A stretch of DNA of 64,000 nt from Mesobacillus zeae (GCF_003570705.1 NZ_QWVT01000008.1:372001-436000), one strand, 5' to 3'; positions 9,779 to 19,173 are shown, counted from the stretch's first letter. A program made the numbers and translations. Notes: generated by a model from the letters alone, not told the origin.

Positions 9779-10576
9779 ATGAAAATTTTATTTATTGGCG
9801 ATGTTGTAGGGTCGCCGGGGCGGGATATGGTCAAGGAGTATCTGCCTAAGCTGAAGGAAAAATATCGACCGACCGTGACCGTGATTAACGGAGAAAATGC
9901 GGCTGGGGGTAAAGGAATCACCGAAAAGATCTACCGGCAGTTCCTTGAATGGGGGGGCCAGGCTGTAACCCTTGGAAATCACGCTTGGGATAATCGGGAA
10001 GTCTTCAGTTTTATTGATCAAGCTAAATACCTTGTCAGGCCTGCGAATTTTCCGGAAGGAACGCCAGGCAGCGGAATCGCCTATCTGAAAGTGAACGAGG
10101 ATGAAATCGCTGTCATCAATCTTCAGGGAAGGGCCTTTCTCCCGGCGATTGACTGTCCGTTCCGGAAAGCGGATGAACTGATAGAAGAAGCATCCAAACG
10201 AACTCCAAACATTTTTGTCGACTTCCATGCAGAAGCGACAAGCGAAAAATTGGCAATGGGCTGGTATCTTGCCGGCCGGGCTACCTTTGTAGCTGGTACG
10301 CATACCCATGTCCAGACAGCAGATGCAAGAATCCTTCCAGGTGGAACAGCCTATATAACAGATGCAGGTATGACAGGTCCGTATGACGGGATTTTGGGCG
10401 TTAACAGAGACGCTGTGTTAAAAAGGTTTTTAACTTCACTTCCTGTACGCTTTGAGATTACGGAAGAGGGGGGGAACCAGCTCTCCGGTGCGCTGGTTGA
10501 ATTCAACAATAAAACCGGACGTGCCCAAAAAATACAGCCAATCCTAATTAATAATGACCATCCATTTTTCGGCTAG
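9779..10576 (+). CDS. ymdB: YmdB family metallophosphoesterase
   Basis: A 265-residue phosphodiesterase of the YmdB family (TIGR00282). In B. subtilis it hydrolyses 2',3'-cyclic nucleotides and influences the switch between biofilm and motility. Metal ligands are visible in GDVVGSPGR (near residue 6), NGENAAGG, GNHAWD, and GTHTHVQTAD. The ATG at 9779 gives the usual family length; an upstream in-frame start at 9758 lacks a ribosome site. It lies downstream of the rny terminator. Confidence 0.93.
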   Translation: MKILFIGDVVGSPGRDMVKEYLPKLKEKYRPTVTVINGENAAGGKGITEKIYRQFLEWGGQAVTLGNHAWDNREVFSFIDQAKYLVRPANFPEGTPGSGIAYLKVNEDEIAVINLQGRAFLPAIDCPFRKADELIEEASKRTPNIFVDFHAEATSEKLAMGWYLAGRATFVAGTHTHVQTADARILPGGTAYITDAGMTGPYDGILGVNRDAVLKRFLTSLPVRFEITEEGGNQLSGALVEFNNKTGRAQKIQPILINNDHPFFG

Positions 10577-10725
10577 GCAAAAACCTCTTTTTCAAAACTG
10601 TCTGGATTTTTGATACAGGCTGGCATATGCCAGGCTTCTCTCGAATATAGTAGAGTGGAACAAACTAACCTGATTATTATCAGGAACGCCATTCAGGGGC
10701 GGGATAATATAAGGAGGAGCCAGGA

Positions 10726-10986
10726 ATGGAAATATTAAAGGTTTCAGCAAAATCTAACCCTAATTCTGTAGCTGGTGCGCTTGCAGGGGTTCTGCGCGAA
10801 AGAGGGGCAGCAGAGATCCAGGCAATCGGTGCGGGTGCATTGAATCAGGCCGTCAAGGCAGTAGCGATCGCACGAGGATTTGTAGCACCCAGTGGAGTTG
10901 ACCTGATTTGTATCCCGGCATTTACGGATATTCTTATCGACGGCGAGGAACGGACTGCAATCAAACTTATTATTGAACCGAGATAG
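10726..10986 (+). CDS. spoVS: Stage V sporulation protein S
   Basis: An 86-residue Alba-like protein, highly conserved in spore formers, that affects septation and spore coat assembly; its biochemical role is unclear. Start ATG with AAGGAGGAG seven bases upstream. A small hairpin (CCTGAT-tatt-ATCAGG, 10669-10684) lies in the leader. The sigma-H promoter known in B. subtilis could not be placed with confidence here. Confidence 0.95.
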   Translation: MEILKVSAKSNPNSVAGALAGVLRERGAAEIQAIGAGALNQAVKAVAIARGFVAPSGVDLICIPAFTDILIDGEERTAIKLIIEPR

Positions 10987-11016
10987 GCCGTTAGTCAAAA
11001 CGGGTTAGAGGGGGGA

Positions 11017-11054
11017 AGCCATCCTTATGCGTGGTGCATAAGGGTGGTTTTTTT
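11017..11054 (+). terminator. Terminator of spoVS
   Basis: A 12-bp stem (CCATCCTTATGC / GCATAAGGGTGG, one wobble) followed by seven T. Confidence 0.92.
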
Positions 11055-11303
11055 GCATGTTTGCTAAAAATCAACACACAAATGTTATTTTGATATAAGG
11101 AATAGGTAGTTCTTTTTCCTGAATCCAGGATTTCAGCTGGGATACAAACCTATAAAACGCCTGATATATCAATGTTTTCCTCTCTCTAAATTTTGAGAGA
11201 GAGTAAAGAGACGGACGTTCAAATAAAAATATAAAAAAATATTCACCTTTTCGTCGATAATTCGACGTAAAGGGTTGCAATTTTTATGTCATAGGTCTAG
11301 AAT

Positions 11304-11390
11304 TGAAAGCGTTTAGTACCGACCAATTAGGATTCACGTCATTTTAAATACCCTTCATTTCTCGTGAAGACCTAGGAAAAGTGCTACACT
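11304..11390 (+). promoter_or_regulatory. korAB control region: cre-like site and extended -10
   Basis: TGAAAGCGTTTAGT (11304-11317) matches the CcpA cre consensus TGWAANCGNTNWCA except at the last two bases. TGCTACACT (11382-11390) is an extended -10 about 55 bases before the korA start. The rest of the 390-base gap holds only a perfect CTCTCTC / GAGAGAG hairpin near 11176-11199 and no gene. The CcpA link is a guess from sequence alone. Confidence 0.4.
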
Positions 11391-11444
11391 GAGTAAGGAA
11401 ATGATTTACATATTCTTTTTAACGTACCTAAAGGGGTGTAGAAG

Positions 11445-13181
11445 ATGATCAATCAACTTTCATGGAAAGTTGGCGGGCAACAGGGAGAAGGAATAGAGAG
11501 TACTGGAGAAATATTTTCAATTGCCTTGAACAGACTTGGCTATTATTTATATGGCTACCGCCACTTTTCCTCAAGAATTAAAGGCGGCCATACTAATAAC
11601 AAGATTCGTGTCAGCACGACGCAGGTTCGTTCTATTTCAGACGATTTGGATATTCTTGTTGCGTTCGACCAGGAGACAATTGATGTAAACTACCGAGAGC
11701 TGAACGAACACGGAATTATCATGGCAGATGCCAGGTTCGGACCAAAAAGTCCAGAAGATTCAAAAGCAGCTTTGTATGCGGTTCCATTTACTGAAATTGC
11801 AACAGAGCTTGGTACTTCCCTTATGAAAAACATGGTCGCAATTGGTGCGACAAGCGCTGTACTGGACCTTGATATCAATGTATTCGAGGAAGTTGTCCAG
11901 GAAATTTTTGGACGAAAAGGACAGCAAGTTGTTGAGAAGAATATGGAAGCCATCAAAACTGGCTATGAATATATGAAAGAAAAGCTTGGCGGAAGCATTG
12001 AAACAATGCAGCTGGAAAAAGCGGACGGGCAGAAACGCCTGTTCATGATCGGAAATGATGCGATTGCTCTTGGAGCCCTCGCCGGCGGCTGCCGCTTCAT
12101 GGCTGCTTACCCAATCACACCCGCATCAGAAATCATGGAATATCTGATCAAGAAGCTTCCAGCGCTTGGAGGATCAGTCATCCAGACAGAAGATGAAATC
12201 GCTGCTGTAACAATGGCAATTGGTGCTAACTACGGAGGAGTCCGGGCGTTAACCGCATCTGCAGGCCCTGGGCTTTCATTGAAGATGGAAGCAATCGGCC
12301 TTTCCGGAATCACTGAAACTCCGCTTGTAATCATTGATACACAGCGCGGTGGTCCGTCGACAGGTCTTCCAACCAAGCAGGAACAATCTGACTTGATGGC
12401 GATGATTTATGGAACACATGGTGAAATTCCAAAAATCGTAATGGCGCCAAGCACAGTCCAGGAAGCATTCTACGACACAGCCGAAGCATTCAATCTTGCA
12501 GAAGAGTATCAATGCCCGGTTATCGTATTGACAGACCTGCAGCTTTCTCTTGGAAAACAAACTGTCGAGCCGCTTGAGTTCGACAAGGTGGAAATCCGCC
12601 GCGGTAAACTTCAAACTGGAGAACTTCCTGAAATTGAAGGAAAAGGCTACTTCAAGCGCTATGAAGTAACGGAAGACGGCGTATCACCGCGTGTAATCCC
12701 TGGTATGAAGAATGGTATTCACCATGTCACAGGCGTAGAACACGAAGAAACAGGAAAACCGTCAGAATCAGCAGCAAACCGCATAGCCCAAATGGATAAG
12801 CGGTTCCGTAAAGTAAGCAATATTAAGTTTAATACACCAGTTTACAAGAACGCTCCACACGAGGAAGCAGACCTCCTGATTGTTGGTTTCAACTCGACAA
12901 GAGGTGCGATTGAGGAAGCGATTGGACGGTTGGAGAAAGACGGCTTGAAGGTCAACCATGCACATGTACGCCTTATCCACCCATTCCCTGTCGATGACAT
13001 TCTGCCGCTTGTTAAATCGGCGAAGAAAATCGCAGTTGTTGAAAACAATGCAACAGGACAGCTGGCAAATATTATGAAGATGAATGTCGGGCATGCAGAG
13101 AAAATTTACAAGTTGCTCAAATATGACGGAAATCCATTTTTGCCGCATGAAATTCACTCGAAATGCAAGGAGTTGTTCTAA
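11445..13181 (+). CDS. korA: 2-oxoacid:ferredoxin oxidoreductase subunit alpha (gamma-alpha fusion)
   Basis: A 578-residue subunit of a thiamine-diphosphate enzyme that oxidatively decarboxylates a 2-oxoacid to acyl-CoA and reduces ferredoxin. Residues about 5-180 form the gamma domain (GGQQGEGIESTGE, SRIKGGHTNN). From about 200 comes the alpha domain with the pyrimidine-binding YPITP motif, and the C-terminus (about 470-570) is a transketolase C-like domain. This is the two-gene KorAB type. 2-oxoglutarate is the usual substrate of bacillar members, although pyruvate cannot be excluded. The ATG follows AAAGGGGTG. It directly abuts korB. Confidence 0.92.
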   Translation: MINQLSWKVGGQQGEGIESTGEIFSIALNRLGYYLYGYRHFSSRIKGGHTNNKIRVSTTQVRSISDDLDILVAFDQETIDVNYRELNEHGIIMADARFGPKSPEDSKAALYAVPFTEIATELGTSLMKNMVAIGATSAVLDLDINVFEEVVQEIFGRKGQQVVEKNMEAIKTGYEYMKEKLGGSIETMQLEKADGQKRLFMIGNDAIALGALAGGCRFMAAYPITPASEIMEYLIKKLPALGGSVIQTEDEIAAVTMAIGANYGGVRALTASAGPGLSLKMEAIGLSGITETPLVIIDTQRGGPSTGLPTKQEQSDLMAMIYGTHGEIPKIVMAPSTVQEAFYDTAEAFNLAEEYQCPVIVLTDLQLSLGKQTVEPLEFDKVEIRRGKLQTGELPEIEGKGYFKRYEVTEDGVSPRVIPGMKNGIHHVTGVEHEETGKPSESAANRIAQMDKRFRKVSNIKFNTPVYKNAPHEEADLLIVGFNSTRGAIEEAIGRLEKDGLKVNHAHVRLIHPFPVDDILPLVKSAKKIAVVENNATGQLANIMKMNVGHAEKIYKLLKYDGNPFLPHEIHSKCKELF

Positions 13182-14048
13182 ATGGCTACATTCAAAGATT
13201 TTCGTAACAGTGTAAAACCGAACTGGTGCCCTGGCTGTGGCGATTTCTCTGTGCAGGCAGCCATTCAGCGAGCAGCTGCAAACGTCGGCCTTCAGCCGGA
13301 GAACCTTGCTGTCATTTCTGGAATCGGCTGTTCCGGCCGGATTTCGGGATATATCAACTCCTATGGTTTTCACGGAATTCATGGCCGCTCGCTTCCGATT
13401 GCGCAGGGCGTCAAGATGGCAAACCGTGATTTGACTGTCATTGCTTCAGGCGGCGACGGGGACGGATTCGCAATTGGAATGGGCCATACTATCCATGCCA
13501 TCCGCCGAAATATCAACGTAACCTATATTGTCATGGACAATCAGATTTATGGCCTGACCAAAGGGCAGACATCTCCGCGTTCGGCTGCGGGTTTCAAAAC
13601 GAAATCCACTCCGATGGGCTCGGTCGAACAAGCCATTTCACCAATGGAAATGGCACTGACAGCCGGAGCAACTTTCGTTGCACAGAGCTTTTCTACAGAC
13701 TTGAAGGATTTGACTGCATTGATTGAAGCTGGCATCAAGCATGAAGGCTTCTCTTTAATCAACGTTTTCAGTCCTTGCGTCACATACAATAAAGTCAACA
13801 CATACGACTGGTTCAAGGAAAACCTTACAAAGCTTAGTGATATTGAAGGCTACGATTCTTCAAGCAGGGAAACTGCAATGCAGACACTGATGAAGCATAA
13901 CAGCCTTGTAACAGGTCTGATTTATCAGGACACAGAGCGCAAATCCTATCAGCAGCTAATCAGCGGATATTCCGAAACACCGCTTGCACAAGCTGACCTG
14001 ACACTAGACCAGCAGTATTTCGACAAACTAGTAACAGAGTTCATATAA
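13182..14048 (+). CDS. korB: 2-oxoacid:ferredoxin oxidoreductase subunit beta
   Basis: A 288-residue TPP-binding subunit. CPGCGDF near residue 18, GIGCSGR (about 46-52) and the TPP/Mg loop GGDGDGFAIG...DNQIYGLTKGQTSPRS are all present. The CPGC and GCSG cysteines can ligate the [4Fe-4S] cluster typical of this family. The ATG begins immediately after the korA stop, so the two are translationally coupled. In B. subtilis, tdh-kbl occupies this position between spoVS and miaB. Confidence 0.93.
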   Translation: MATFKDFRNSVKPNWCPGCGDFSVQAAIQRAAANVGLQPENLAVISGIGCSGRISGYINSYGFHGIHGRSLPIAQGVKMANRDLTVIASGGDGDGFAIGMGHTIHAIRRNINVTYIVMDNQIYGLTKGQTSPRSAAGFKTKSTPMGSVEQAISPMEMALTAGATFVAQSFSTDLKDLTALIEAGIKHEGFSLINVFSPCVTYNKVNTYDWFKENLTKLSDIEGYDSSSRETAMQTLMKHNSLVTGLIYQDTERKSYQQLISGYSETPLAQADLTLDQQYFDKLVTEFI

Positions 14049-14050
14049 TA

Positions 14051-14122
14051 AGAAAAGCGAAAACGACTTGTACAGGGGCGTTGCAGCTGGCCAATAAGTA
14101 AAGCAAAAACGCCCGTTAAGCG
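14051..14122 (-). repeat. Dispersed repeat, copy 3 (shortened, reverse orientation)
   Basis: Read on the minus strand, CGCTTAACGGGCG followed by a TTTGCTT stretch (14101-14122) matches the end of module A, and CCCCTG...CGCTTTTC (14051-14080) matches the end of module B. The long hairpin core of module B has been lost. It lies just after korB. Confidence 0.6.
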
Positions 14123-14187
14123 TGTTTACAAGGCACTAGACCGTTACTGCAACATATAATTTTTATTCTTCATTTTTGTATAATAAA

Positions 14188-14219
14188 GTCCCCAATCAAG
14201 CGGTTGGGGGCTTTGTTTT
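14188..14219 (+). terminator. Terminator downstream of korAB
   Basis: CCCCAA / TTGGGG stem with a TCAAGCGG-type loop, followed by CTTTGTTTT. A TATAAT (14180-14185) just upstream may be a chance match. Confidence 0.8.
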
Positions 14220-14345
14220 ATAAAGGGGTCCCTCGGTCCAATGTTCCGTTATTGTTTGTCCGGCCATTACAGTTTATAATTAATAATTGTATGTTTCTTA
14301 TTGATGAACGTAAGGATGGTCCATCCTTGAAAGGAGATATAGCTT

Positions 14346-15890
14346 ATGAATGAAAAACAACGGCTCGAAAGCCAGCAAGTGCAGACTGTAAATTCTTCGG
14401 ACAAAAAATCCGCCAAGGATTACAGTAAGTACTTTGAGACAGTATATACTCCGCCGTCTCTGAAGGAGGCAAAAAAACGCGGAAAAGAAGAAGTCTCTTA
14501 CCATCAGGATTTCGATATCCAGGAAGAATTTCGTGGCATGGGCACTGGCCGGAAGTTTTATATTCGCACATACGGCTGCCAAATGAATGAGCACGATACA
14601 GAGGTCATGGCTGGAATTTTTATGGGCCTTGGATACGAACCGGCAGAAACAGTGGAGGATGCGAATGTCATCCTGCTTAATACCTGTGCGATCAGGGAAA
14701 ATGCCGAAAACAAAGTGTTTGGTGAAATCGGCCATTTGAAGTCACTGAAAATGGAGAAGCCAGACCTTTTGGTGGCTGTCTGCGGGTGTATGTCCCAGGA
14801 GGAATCGGTCGTCAACCGGATTATGCAAAAGCATCAGCATGTAGATATCATTTTCGGAACGCATAATATCCACCGCCTGCCGAACATTTTGCATGAAGCT
14901 TATATGTCAAAGGAAATGGTAATTGAGGTATGGTCAAAGGAAGGCGATGTCATTGAGAACCTTCCGAAGGTGCGGAGAGGCAACATTAAAGCGTGGGTTA
15001 ACATTATGTATGGCTGTGACAAATTCTGCACATACTGCATCGTTCCTTATACACGGGGCAAGGAGAGAAGCCGCCGGCCTGAGGACATCATCCAAGAGGT
15101 GCGCCAGCTTGCTGCGAAGGGCTATCAGGAAATCACCTTGCTTGGGCAGAATGTCAACGCGTACGGCAAGGATTTCGCCGATATTAATTACGGCCTTGGC
15201 GATTTGATGGAAGAAATCAGGAAGATTGATATTCCGCGTATTCGTTTTACAACAAGTCATCCGCGAGACTTTGACGACCATTTAATAGAGGTGCTTTCAA
15301 AAGGAGGGAACCTTGTTTCGCATATCCACTTGCCTGTGCAATCGGGGTCAACCGATGTTCTCAAAATTATGGCAAGGAAATATTCGCGAGAACAATACCT
15401 TGAGCTTGTCCGCAAAATTAAAGCAGCAATTCCGGATGCCGCGCTAACTACTGATATTATTGTCGGCTATCCAAACGAAACGGAAGAGCAGTTTGAAGAA
15501 ACATTGTCTCTCTTTCACGAAGTTGGATTCGAATCGGCGTATACATTCATTTACTCACCGAGGGAAGGTACCCCTGCAGCGAAAATGCTGGATAACGTCC
15601 CAATGCATGTGAAGAAAGAGCGCTTGCAGCGGCTTAATGCTGTTGTAAACGAGCTTTCCGCACAGGCGCTGAAGAAATACGAAGGTCAGGTTGTAGAAGT
15701 ACTAGTTGAAGGGGAAAGCAAGAATAACCCGGATGTGCTCGCAGGCTACACCGATAAAAGCAAGCTTGTCAACTTTATCGGACCGCGAACAGCAATCGGG
15801 AAAATTGTTAAAGTCAAGATTACAGGCGCTAAGACCTGGTCATTAAACGGGGAAATGATTCAAGAATTACAACCAGCAGAGGTGGAATAA
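14346..15890 (+). CDS. miaB: tRNA-2-methylthio-N6-dimethylallyladenosine synthase MiaB
   Basis: A 514-residue radical-SAM methylthiotransferase that converts i6A37 to ms2i6A37 in tRNA, acting after MiaA (encoded at 31961). N-terminal UPF0004 domain with the [17 protein letters not shown] and CGCM cysteines, radical-SAM CDKFCTYC near residue 222, and a C-terminal TRAM domain. GAAAGGAGATATAGCTT precedes the ATG. The stop codon overlaps the ricA start. Confidence 0.97.
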   Translation: MNEKQRLESQQVQTVNSSDKKSAKDYSKYFETVYTPPSLKEAKKRGKEEVSYHQDFDIQEEFRGMGTGRKFYIRTYGCQMNEHDTEVMAGIFMGLGYEPAETVEDANVILLNTCAIRENAENKVFGEIGHLKSLKMEKPDLLVAVCGCMSQEESVVNRIMQKHQHVDIIFGTHNIHRLPNILHEAYMSKEMVIEVWSKEGDVIENLPKVRRGNIKAWVNIMYGCDKFCTYCIVPYTRGKERSRRPEDIIQEVRQLAAKGYQEITLLGQNVNAYGKDFADINYGLGDLMEEIRKIDIPRIRFTTSHPRDFDDHLIEVLSKGGNLVSHIHLPVQSGSTDVLKIMARKYSREQYLELVRKIKAAIPDAALTTDIIVGYPNETEEQFEETLSLFHEVGFESAYTFIYSPREGTPAAKMLDNVPMHVKKERLQRLNAVVNELSAQALKKYEGQVVEVLVEGESKNNPDVLAGYTDKSKLVNFIGPRTAIGKIVKVKITGAKTWSLNGEMIQELQPAEVE

Positions 15891-16324
15891 TGGTGGCTAA
15901 ATATACTAAAGATGATATTATCGCACGTGCAAAAGATCTTGCCCGCATGATCGCGGAAACAGAGGAAGTAGATTTCTTTAAAAGAGCAGAATCGCAAATC
16001 CAGGAAAATGAAAAAGTGAAAATGCTTATTTCTTCCATAAAGGGCCTTCAGAAGCAGGCGGTAAACTTCCAGCACTACGATAAAACGGAAGCACTGAAAA
16101 AGACGGAAGAAAAAATTGCCTCACTTGAACAGGAACTCGATGAAATTCCGGTTGTCCAGGAATTCAAACAATCACAAATGGAGGTAAATGATCTTCTCCA
16201 GATCATTGCATCTGCCATTTCCAATACAGTTACCGACGAAGTAATCAGGTCAACCGGCGGGGATATCCTGCGCGGAGAAACCGGAGCAGCAGTGAAAAAT
16301 GGAGACAGCTGCCACAGCCATTAA
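15890..16324 (+). CDS. ymcA: RicA/YmcA family regulator of RNase Y and competence/biofilm
   Basis: A 144-residue YlbF/YmcA-family helical protein. With YlbF and YaaT it forms a complex that directs RNase Y processing and promotes Spo0A phosphorylation, biofilm formation and competence in B. subtilis. The C-terminal cysteine (residue 141, in DSCHSH) corresponds to the conserved tail cysteine of RicA. The ATG overlaps the miaB stop (TAATGG), so translation is coupled. Confidence 0.92.
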   Translation: MVAKYTKDDIIARAKDLARMIAETEEVDFFKRAESQIQENEKVKMLISSIKGLQKQAVNFQHYDKTEALKKTEEKIASLEQELDEIPVVQEFKQSQMEVNDLLQIIASAISNTVTDEVIRSTGGDILRGETGAAVKNGDSCHSH

Positions 16325-16354
16325 TTGATAGAAAGTCCGGTTAGGTAAGGGATA

Positions 16355-16403
16355 GGTCGTCATTACTCAGCTAATTTAAGCTGGGTGATGATGACCTTTT
16401 TTT
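16355..16403 (+). terminator. Terminator of miaB-ymcA
   Basis: A long stem (GGTCGTCATTACTCAGCT with AGCTGGGTGATGATGACC, a few wobbles) and seven T. Confidence 0.95.
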
Positions 16404-16470
16404 GTGTTATGGCAGTGGCCGTGTTTTTTTGGGCTCACTGCAAAAGCAGCGCATGGATATTCAATCTCCG

Positions 16471-16498
16471 CACCATAATCCGCCGATGGGCATACAAT
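16471..16498 (+). promoter_or_regulatory. Candidate sigma-E promoter of cotE
   Basis: CATACAAT at 16491-16498 is a perfect sigma-E -10 element. CACCATA (16471-16477), 13 bases upstream, is a weak -35. cotE is transcribed by sigma-E in B. subtilis, which supports the call. Confidence 0.6.
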
Positions 16499-16602
16499 GA
16501 AATATACCTTTTAAGCAGCCCTGCATCCCAAAAATAATCGCACACTAGTCTAATGACCCGCATAGGATGAAAGGAAAATGATTGAGGAGGTTTCGCTGAG
16601 CA

Positions 16603-17151
16603 ATGGGAATATACAGAGAGATTATAACGAAAGCCGTCGTAGCGAAAGGACGTAAGTTCACGCAGTCCCATCATACGATTTGCCCTGCGCACCATCCATG
16701 CAGCATCCTTGGCTGCTGGGTGATAAACCACAAATACAAGGCCAGGAAATCGGGAAAGACTGTTGAGATTATAGGCTCCTATGATATCAACGTCTGGCAC
16801 TCCTATGATGATAATACAAAGACAGAAGTCGTTACGGAAAAAGTGACTTACACCGATGTCATCAAACTGAAGTACCGGGACCCTGACTGCCTGGATGACC
16901 AGGAGGTTATCGCACAAGTGCTTCAGCAGCCTAACTGCATCGAGGCTGTCATTTCTCCAAATGGCAACAAAATCATCGTTCATGTTGAAAGGGAATTCCT
17001 TGTCGAGGTAATCGGCGAGACGAAGGTATGTGTCGCCATCCACCCTGAAGGCTGCGAATGTGATGAAGAAGAAGAGTGGGGAAACGATATTTCCGACGAA
17101 GAGTTTGAGGAGCTTAATCCAGACTTTTTGGTGGAAGCGGAAGAAGAATAG
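16603..17151 (+). CDS. cotE: Outer spore coat morphogenetic protein CotE
   Basis: A 182-residue protein that organises the outer coat on the forespore. The N-terminal half ([18 protein letters not shown]) and the strictly acidic C-terminal tail are family hallmarks. The ATG at 16603 is used; GAGGAGG lies twelve bases upstream, a slightly long spacing. Own sigma-E-type promoter upstream and own terminator downstream. Confidence 0.96.
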   Translation: MGIYREIITKAVVAKGRKFTQSHHTICPAHHPCSILGCWVINHKYKARKSGKTVEIIGSYDINVWHSYDDNTKTEVVTEKVTYTDVIKLKYRDPDCLDDQEVIAQVLQQPNCIEAVISPNGNKIIVHVEREFLVEVIGETKVCVAIHPEGCECDEEEEWGNDISDEEFEELNPDFLVEAEEE

Positions 17152-17156
17152 GCGTC

Positions 17157-17190
17157 AACTAGGAGGGATCCTTCCTAGTTTTTTTTTTGA
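17157..17190 (+). terminator. Terminator of cotE
   Basis: AACTAGGAGG / CTTCCTAGTT stem, GATC loop, ten T. Confidence 0.95.
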
Positions 17191-17216
17191 AAAAAAATCG
17201 GCCAGGCAATTGGCCG
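17189..17216 (-). terminator. Terminator of the polyferredoxin gene
   Basis: On the minus strand a CGGCCA / TGGCCG stem is followed by AT and then a long T run, 14 bases past the stop codon at 17230. Confidence 0.75.
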
Positions 17217-17229
17217 GCCGAATTATGAA

Positions 17230-18150
17230 TTAGAACAAAAACCCATTCTTCTTTTTACTGCTGCAGACAATGCAGCTATCAGCATCGTTCCAGCCATAAA
17301 AGCTGGTTCCGCATTCTTTGCAGATGTTTGTTGTCAGGCTGTACTCTAGCGTTTCACTCTTATGCAACGATGGAACGACAGAAATTCCCTCATCCTGGCA
17401 AACATCGGTGCAGAGCAAGCAGCCAGAACATTTTCCGTTATCGACGACCAATTTGTCTCCTTCGATAGCAAATGCCTGTTCCGGACAGAGCTTGATGCAA
17501 ATCTCGCAAATTGTACAAGAGTCAACGTCGAGAGCAATGTCAAAAAAGGACCATCCGGGAAATAGGCCAGGCCGCTTGAAGCAATCCTGGTTAAAGCGCC
17601 AATTTGCAGGCGTTACTGTTGATAAGGCAAGCTTTTTTCCTTCAAGGGAAATCTTTTCAAAAAACCCCCGGCGTGACAGCCTTTCTTCCTGCAGAAGTGT
17701 TTCTTGTGGAAGGGCGGTAGTGAACTGTAGACGAGCTAGCTTCATCCCTTCAAGTAAGCTGTTTGCAACTTCGGCAGACTCTATTGTGCACTCTTTATCA
17801 TTCTGGTCTGGCTCCATATAGATTGTACGGATTCCACGCTTATATAGATACAGCAGCTCATTTTCTGTCGGAGCTGGTCCTTCATCGAGAACGAGGCATT
17901 TGCCAATGGTTTTCCTTGAAGGGGATTGTCCTTTTAGAGCAGAGACAGGACATATTGTTACACAGCGACCGCAGCCGTTGCAGGCACCATCAATAATTTC
18001 AGGAACGCCGTTCTTTAGCACAATCGCTTGTTCCGGGCAGCTGTCAACACAAATAGAACATGTGCTGAATGGACTGATTTTTTGCAGGCAATGATCACCA
18101 ACTTCAAGTTCGTATCCTAGGCTTTCCAGCCAATTGGACAATAGCGACAT
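17230..18150 (-). CDS. Polyferredoxin-type 4Fe-4S protein with C-terminal zinc-ribbon-like segment
   Basis: A 306-residue protein. Two ferredoxin pairs are visible: CSICVDSCP and CNGCGRCVTICP in the first 75 residues, CTICEICIKLCP and CSGCLLCTDVC near residues 215-255. This suggests up to four [4Fe-4S] clusters. The C-terminus has CKECG...CIVC, which resembles a rubredoxin or zinc-ribbon knuckle. An SRRGFFEKI motif near residue 160 looks like a twin-arginine signal but is internal and has no hydrophobic stretch after it. It is divergent from the molybdoenzyme cluster and probably passes electrons to or from it; the partner is unknown. ATG at 18150 is preferred over the GTG at 18159 because GGGTGA lies six bases upstream. 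Confidence 0.8.
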   Translation of the reverse strand: MSLLSNWLESLGYELEVGDHCLQKISPFSTCSICVDSCPEQAIVLKNGVPEIIDGACNGCGRCVTICPVSALKGQSPSRKTIGKCLVLDEGPAPTENELLYLYKRGIRTIYMEPDQNDKECTIESAEVANSLLEGMKLARLQFTTALPQETLLQEERLSRRGFFEKISLEGKKLALSTVTPANWRFNQDCFKRPGLFPGWSFFDIALDVDSCTICEICIKLCPEQAFAIEGDKLVVDNGKCSGCLLCTDVCQDEGISVVPSLHKSETLEYSLTTNICKECGTSFYGWNDADSCIVCSSKKKNGFLF

Positions 18151-18405
18151 ACGAGTCACCCACTTTCAGAGCATACTAATATTATTGTATGGTTTATAAC
18201 AATGAAAGAGGGGGAGTTCCCCAAATATACACACATTTTTAAAAAAAAGTTCACAAATTTAACAGTATGCCAAAGGACCTATTCCTGATTAGGTATAGGT
18301 TTGAAGCTGGTTTTCATTATAAAAAATGTGAAAATCCATAAAAAGTCAGAATGTTTTAGGGGAAATCCTTTACTTCATTGCTTGTGAATATACACCGTTT
18401 GTTTA

Positions 18406-18443
18406 TTGTTTAACAATGTTATATCACCTATATTGTGACTATA
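18406..18443 (+). promoter_or_regulatory. Promoter of the molybdoenzyme operon with overlapping inverted repeat
   Basis: TTGTTT (18406-18411), 17-base spacer, TATATT (18429-18434). The imperfect palindrome TATATCAC-N7-GTGACTATA (18420-18443) covers the -10. A GGGGA-GT-TCCCC palindrome lies at 18211-18222 in the same divergent region. No clear FNR box was found. The NarL-type regulator encoded at 24023 is a candidate for either site. Confidence 0.5.
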
Positions 18444-18467
18444 GGGTCGCTTAAGGGGGTGGTATAA

Positions 18468-19088
18468 ATGGACCAGCAGGATGAAAAAAAGCTTCACACC
18501 GCCAATCTTTTTAGCATGCTTGCTGAACTATACAAAGATCCAGACATGGAGTTTTGGAATGATTTTTGCAATAACAAGCTTCTGGATCAAATTAAGGAGG
18601 AGTTAAGCCTATACGGTGAAACAGCCCAATGGGAAGTTACCGATATACCGACAGAATTTTCCTCATTGAAAAAAATGTATGCTGACAGCCTTGGCAGTCA
18701 AGGTGTGGCAATCCCTGTTGAATCTCTTTACAAGCAGTGGACGGCAGATCCGTCGTGCACCCTTCCGTTTGCAAAGAGCAAAGGGTATTTGCTCGGTGAT
18801 CCGGCTATGCATGTAAAGTTCATACTGAATGAGTTCGAAATGGAGATTCCTGAGGAGTATAAAAGCACACCAGACCATTTGGCCGTTTTATTGGAGCTGC
18901 TTTCATATTTTATCCTTCACGCTCCAGATGAATTTACTTTTCATTTCATGGACGACCATTTTGACTGGCTCGAGGAATTTTTGCTACGGCTTGCTGAAAC
19001 CAATAGCAGCCCCTTTTATTATCAGATGACAAAGATGCTTGAAAGGTTGCTGGAAGCTGTCAGGAAAGAGTATATAATTATGGCTTAA
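18468..19088 (+). CDS. TorD/DmsD-family molybdoenzyme chaperone
   Basis: A 206-residue all-helical protein. The family motif region is GDPAMHVKFILNEF...PDHLAVLLELLS (residues about 106-150). Such chaperones bind the Tat signal of one particular molybdoenzyme and hold it until the cofactor is inserted. It starts the operon whose next gene is a Tat-dependent Mo enzyme, so that enzyme is the likely client. AAGGGGGTGG precedes the ATG. Confidence 0.85.
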   Translation: MDQQDEKKLHTANLFSMLAELYKDPDMEFWNDFCNNKLLDQIKEELSLYGETAQWEVTDIPTEFSSLKKMYADSLGSQGVAIPVESLYKQWTADPSCTLPFAKSKGYLLGDPAMHVKFILNEFEMEIPEEYKSTPDHLAVLLELLSYFILHAPDEFTFHFMDDHFDWLEEFLLRLAETNSSPFYYQMTKMLERLLEAVRKEYIIMA

Positions 19089-19173
19089 TAGGATGCTTGC
19101 ACTTATCCAGCAATAATTTTTTTGCAGGAAATGATCCATATATATCAGCAGTTCAAAGGAGGGCAATACGACA

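Noticed and set aside
12768-13382. 204-codon minus-strand frame across korA-korB
   Set aside because: Crosses the junction of two clear genes on the opposite strand; no start signal.
16435-17043. 202-codon open frame on the minus strand across cotE
   Set aside because: It is wholly antisense to an unmistakable CotE, has no ribosome site, and its translation has no recognisable feature. It is a codon-bias shadow.
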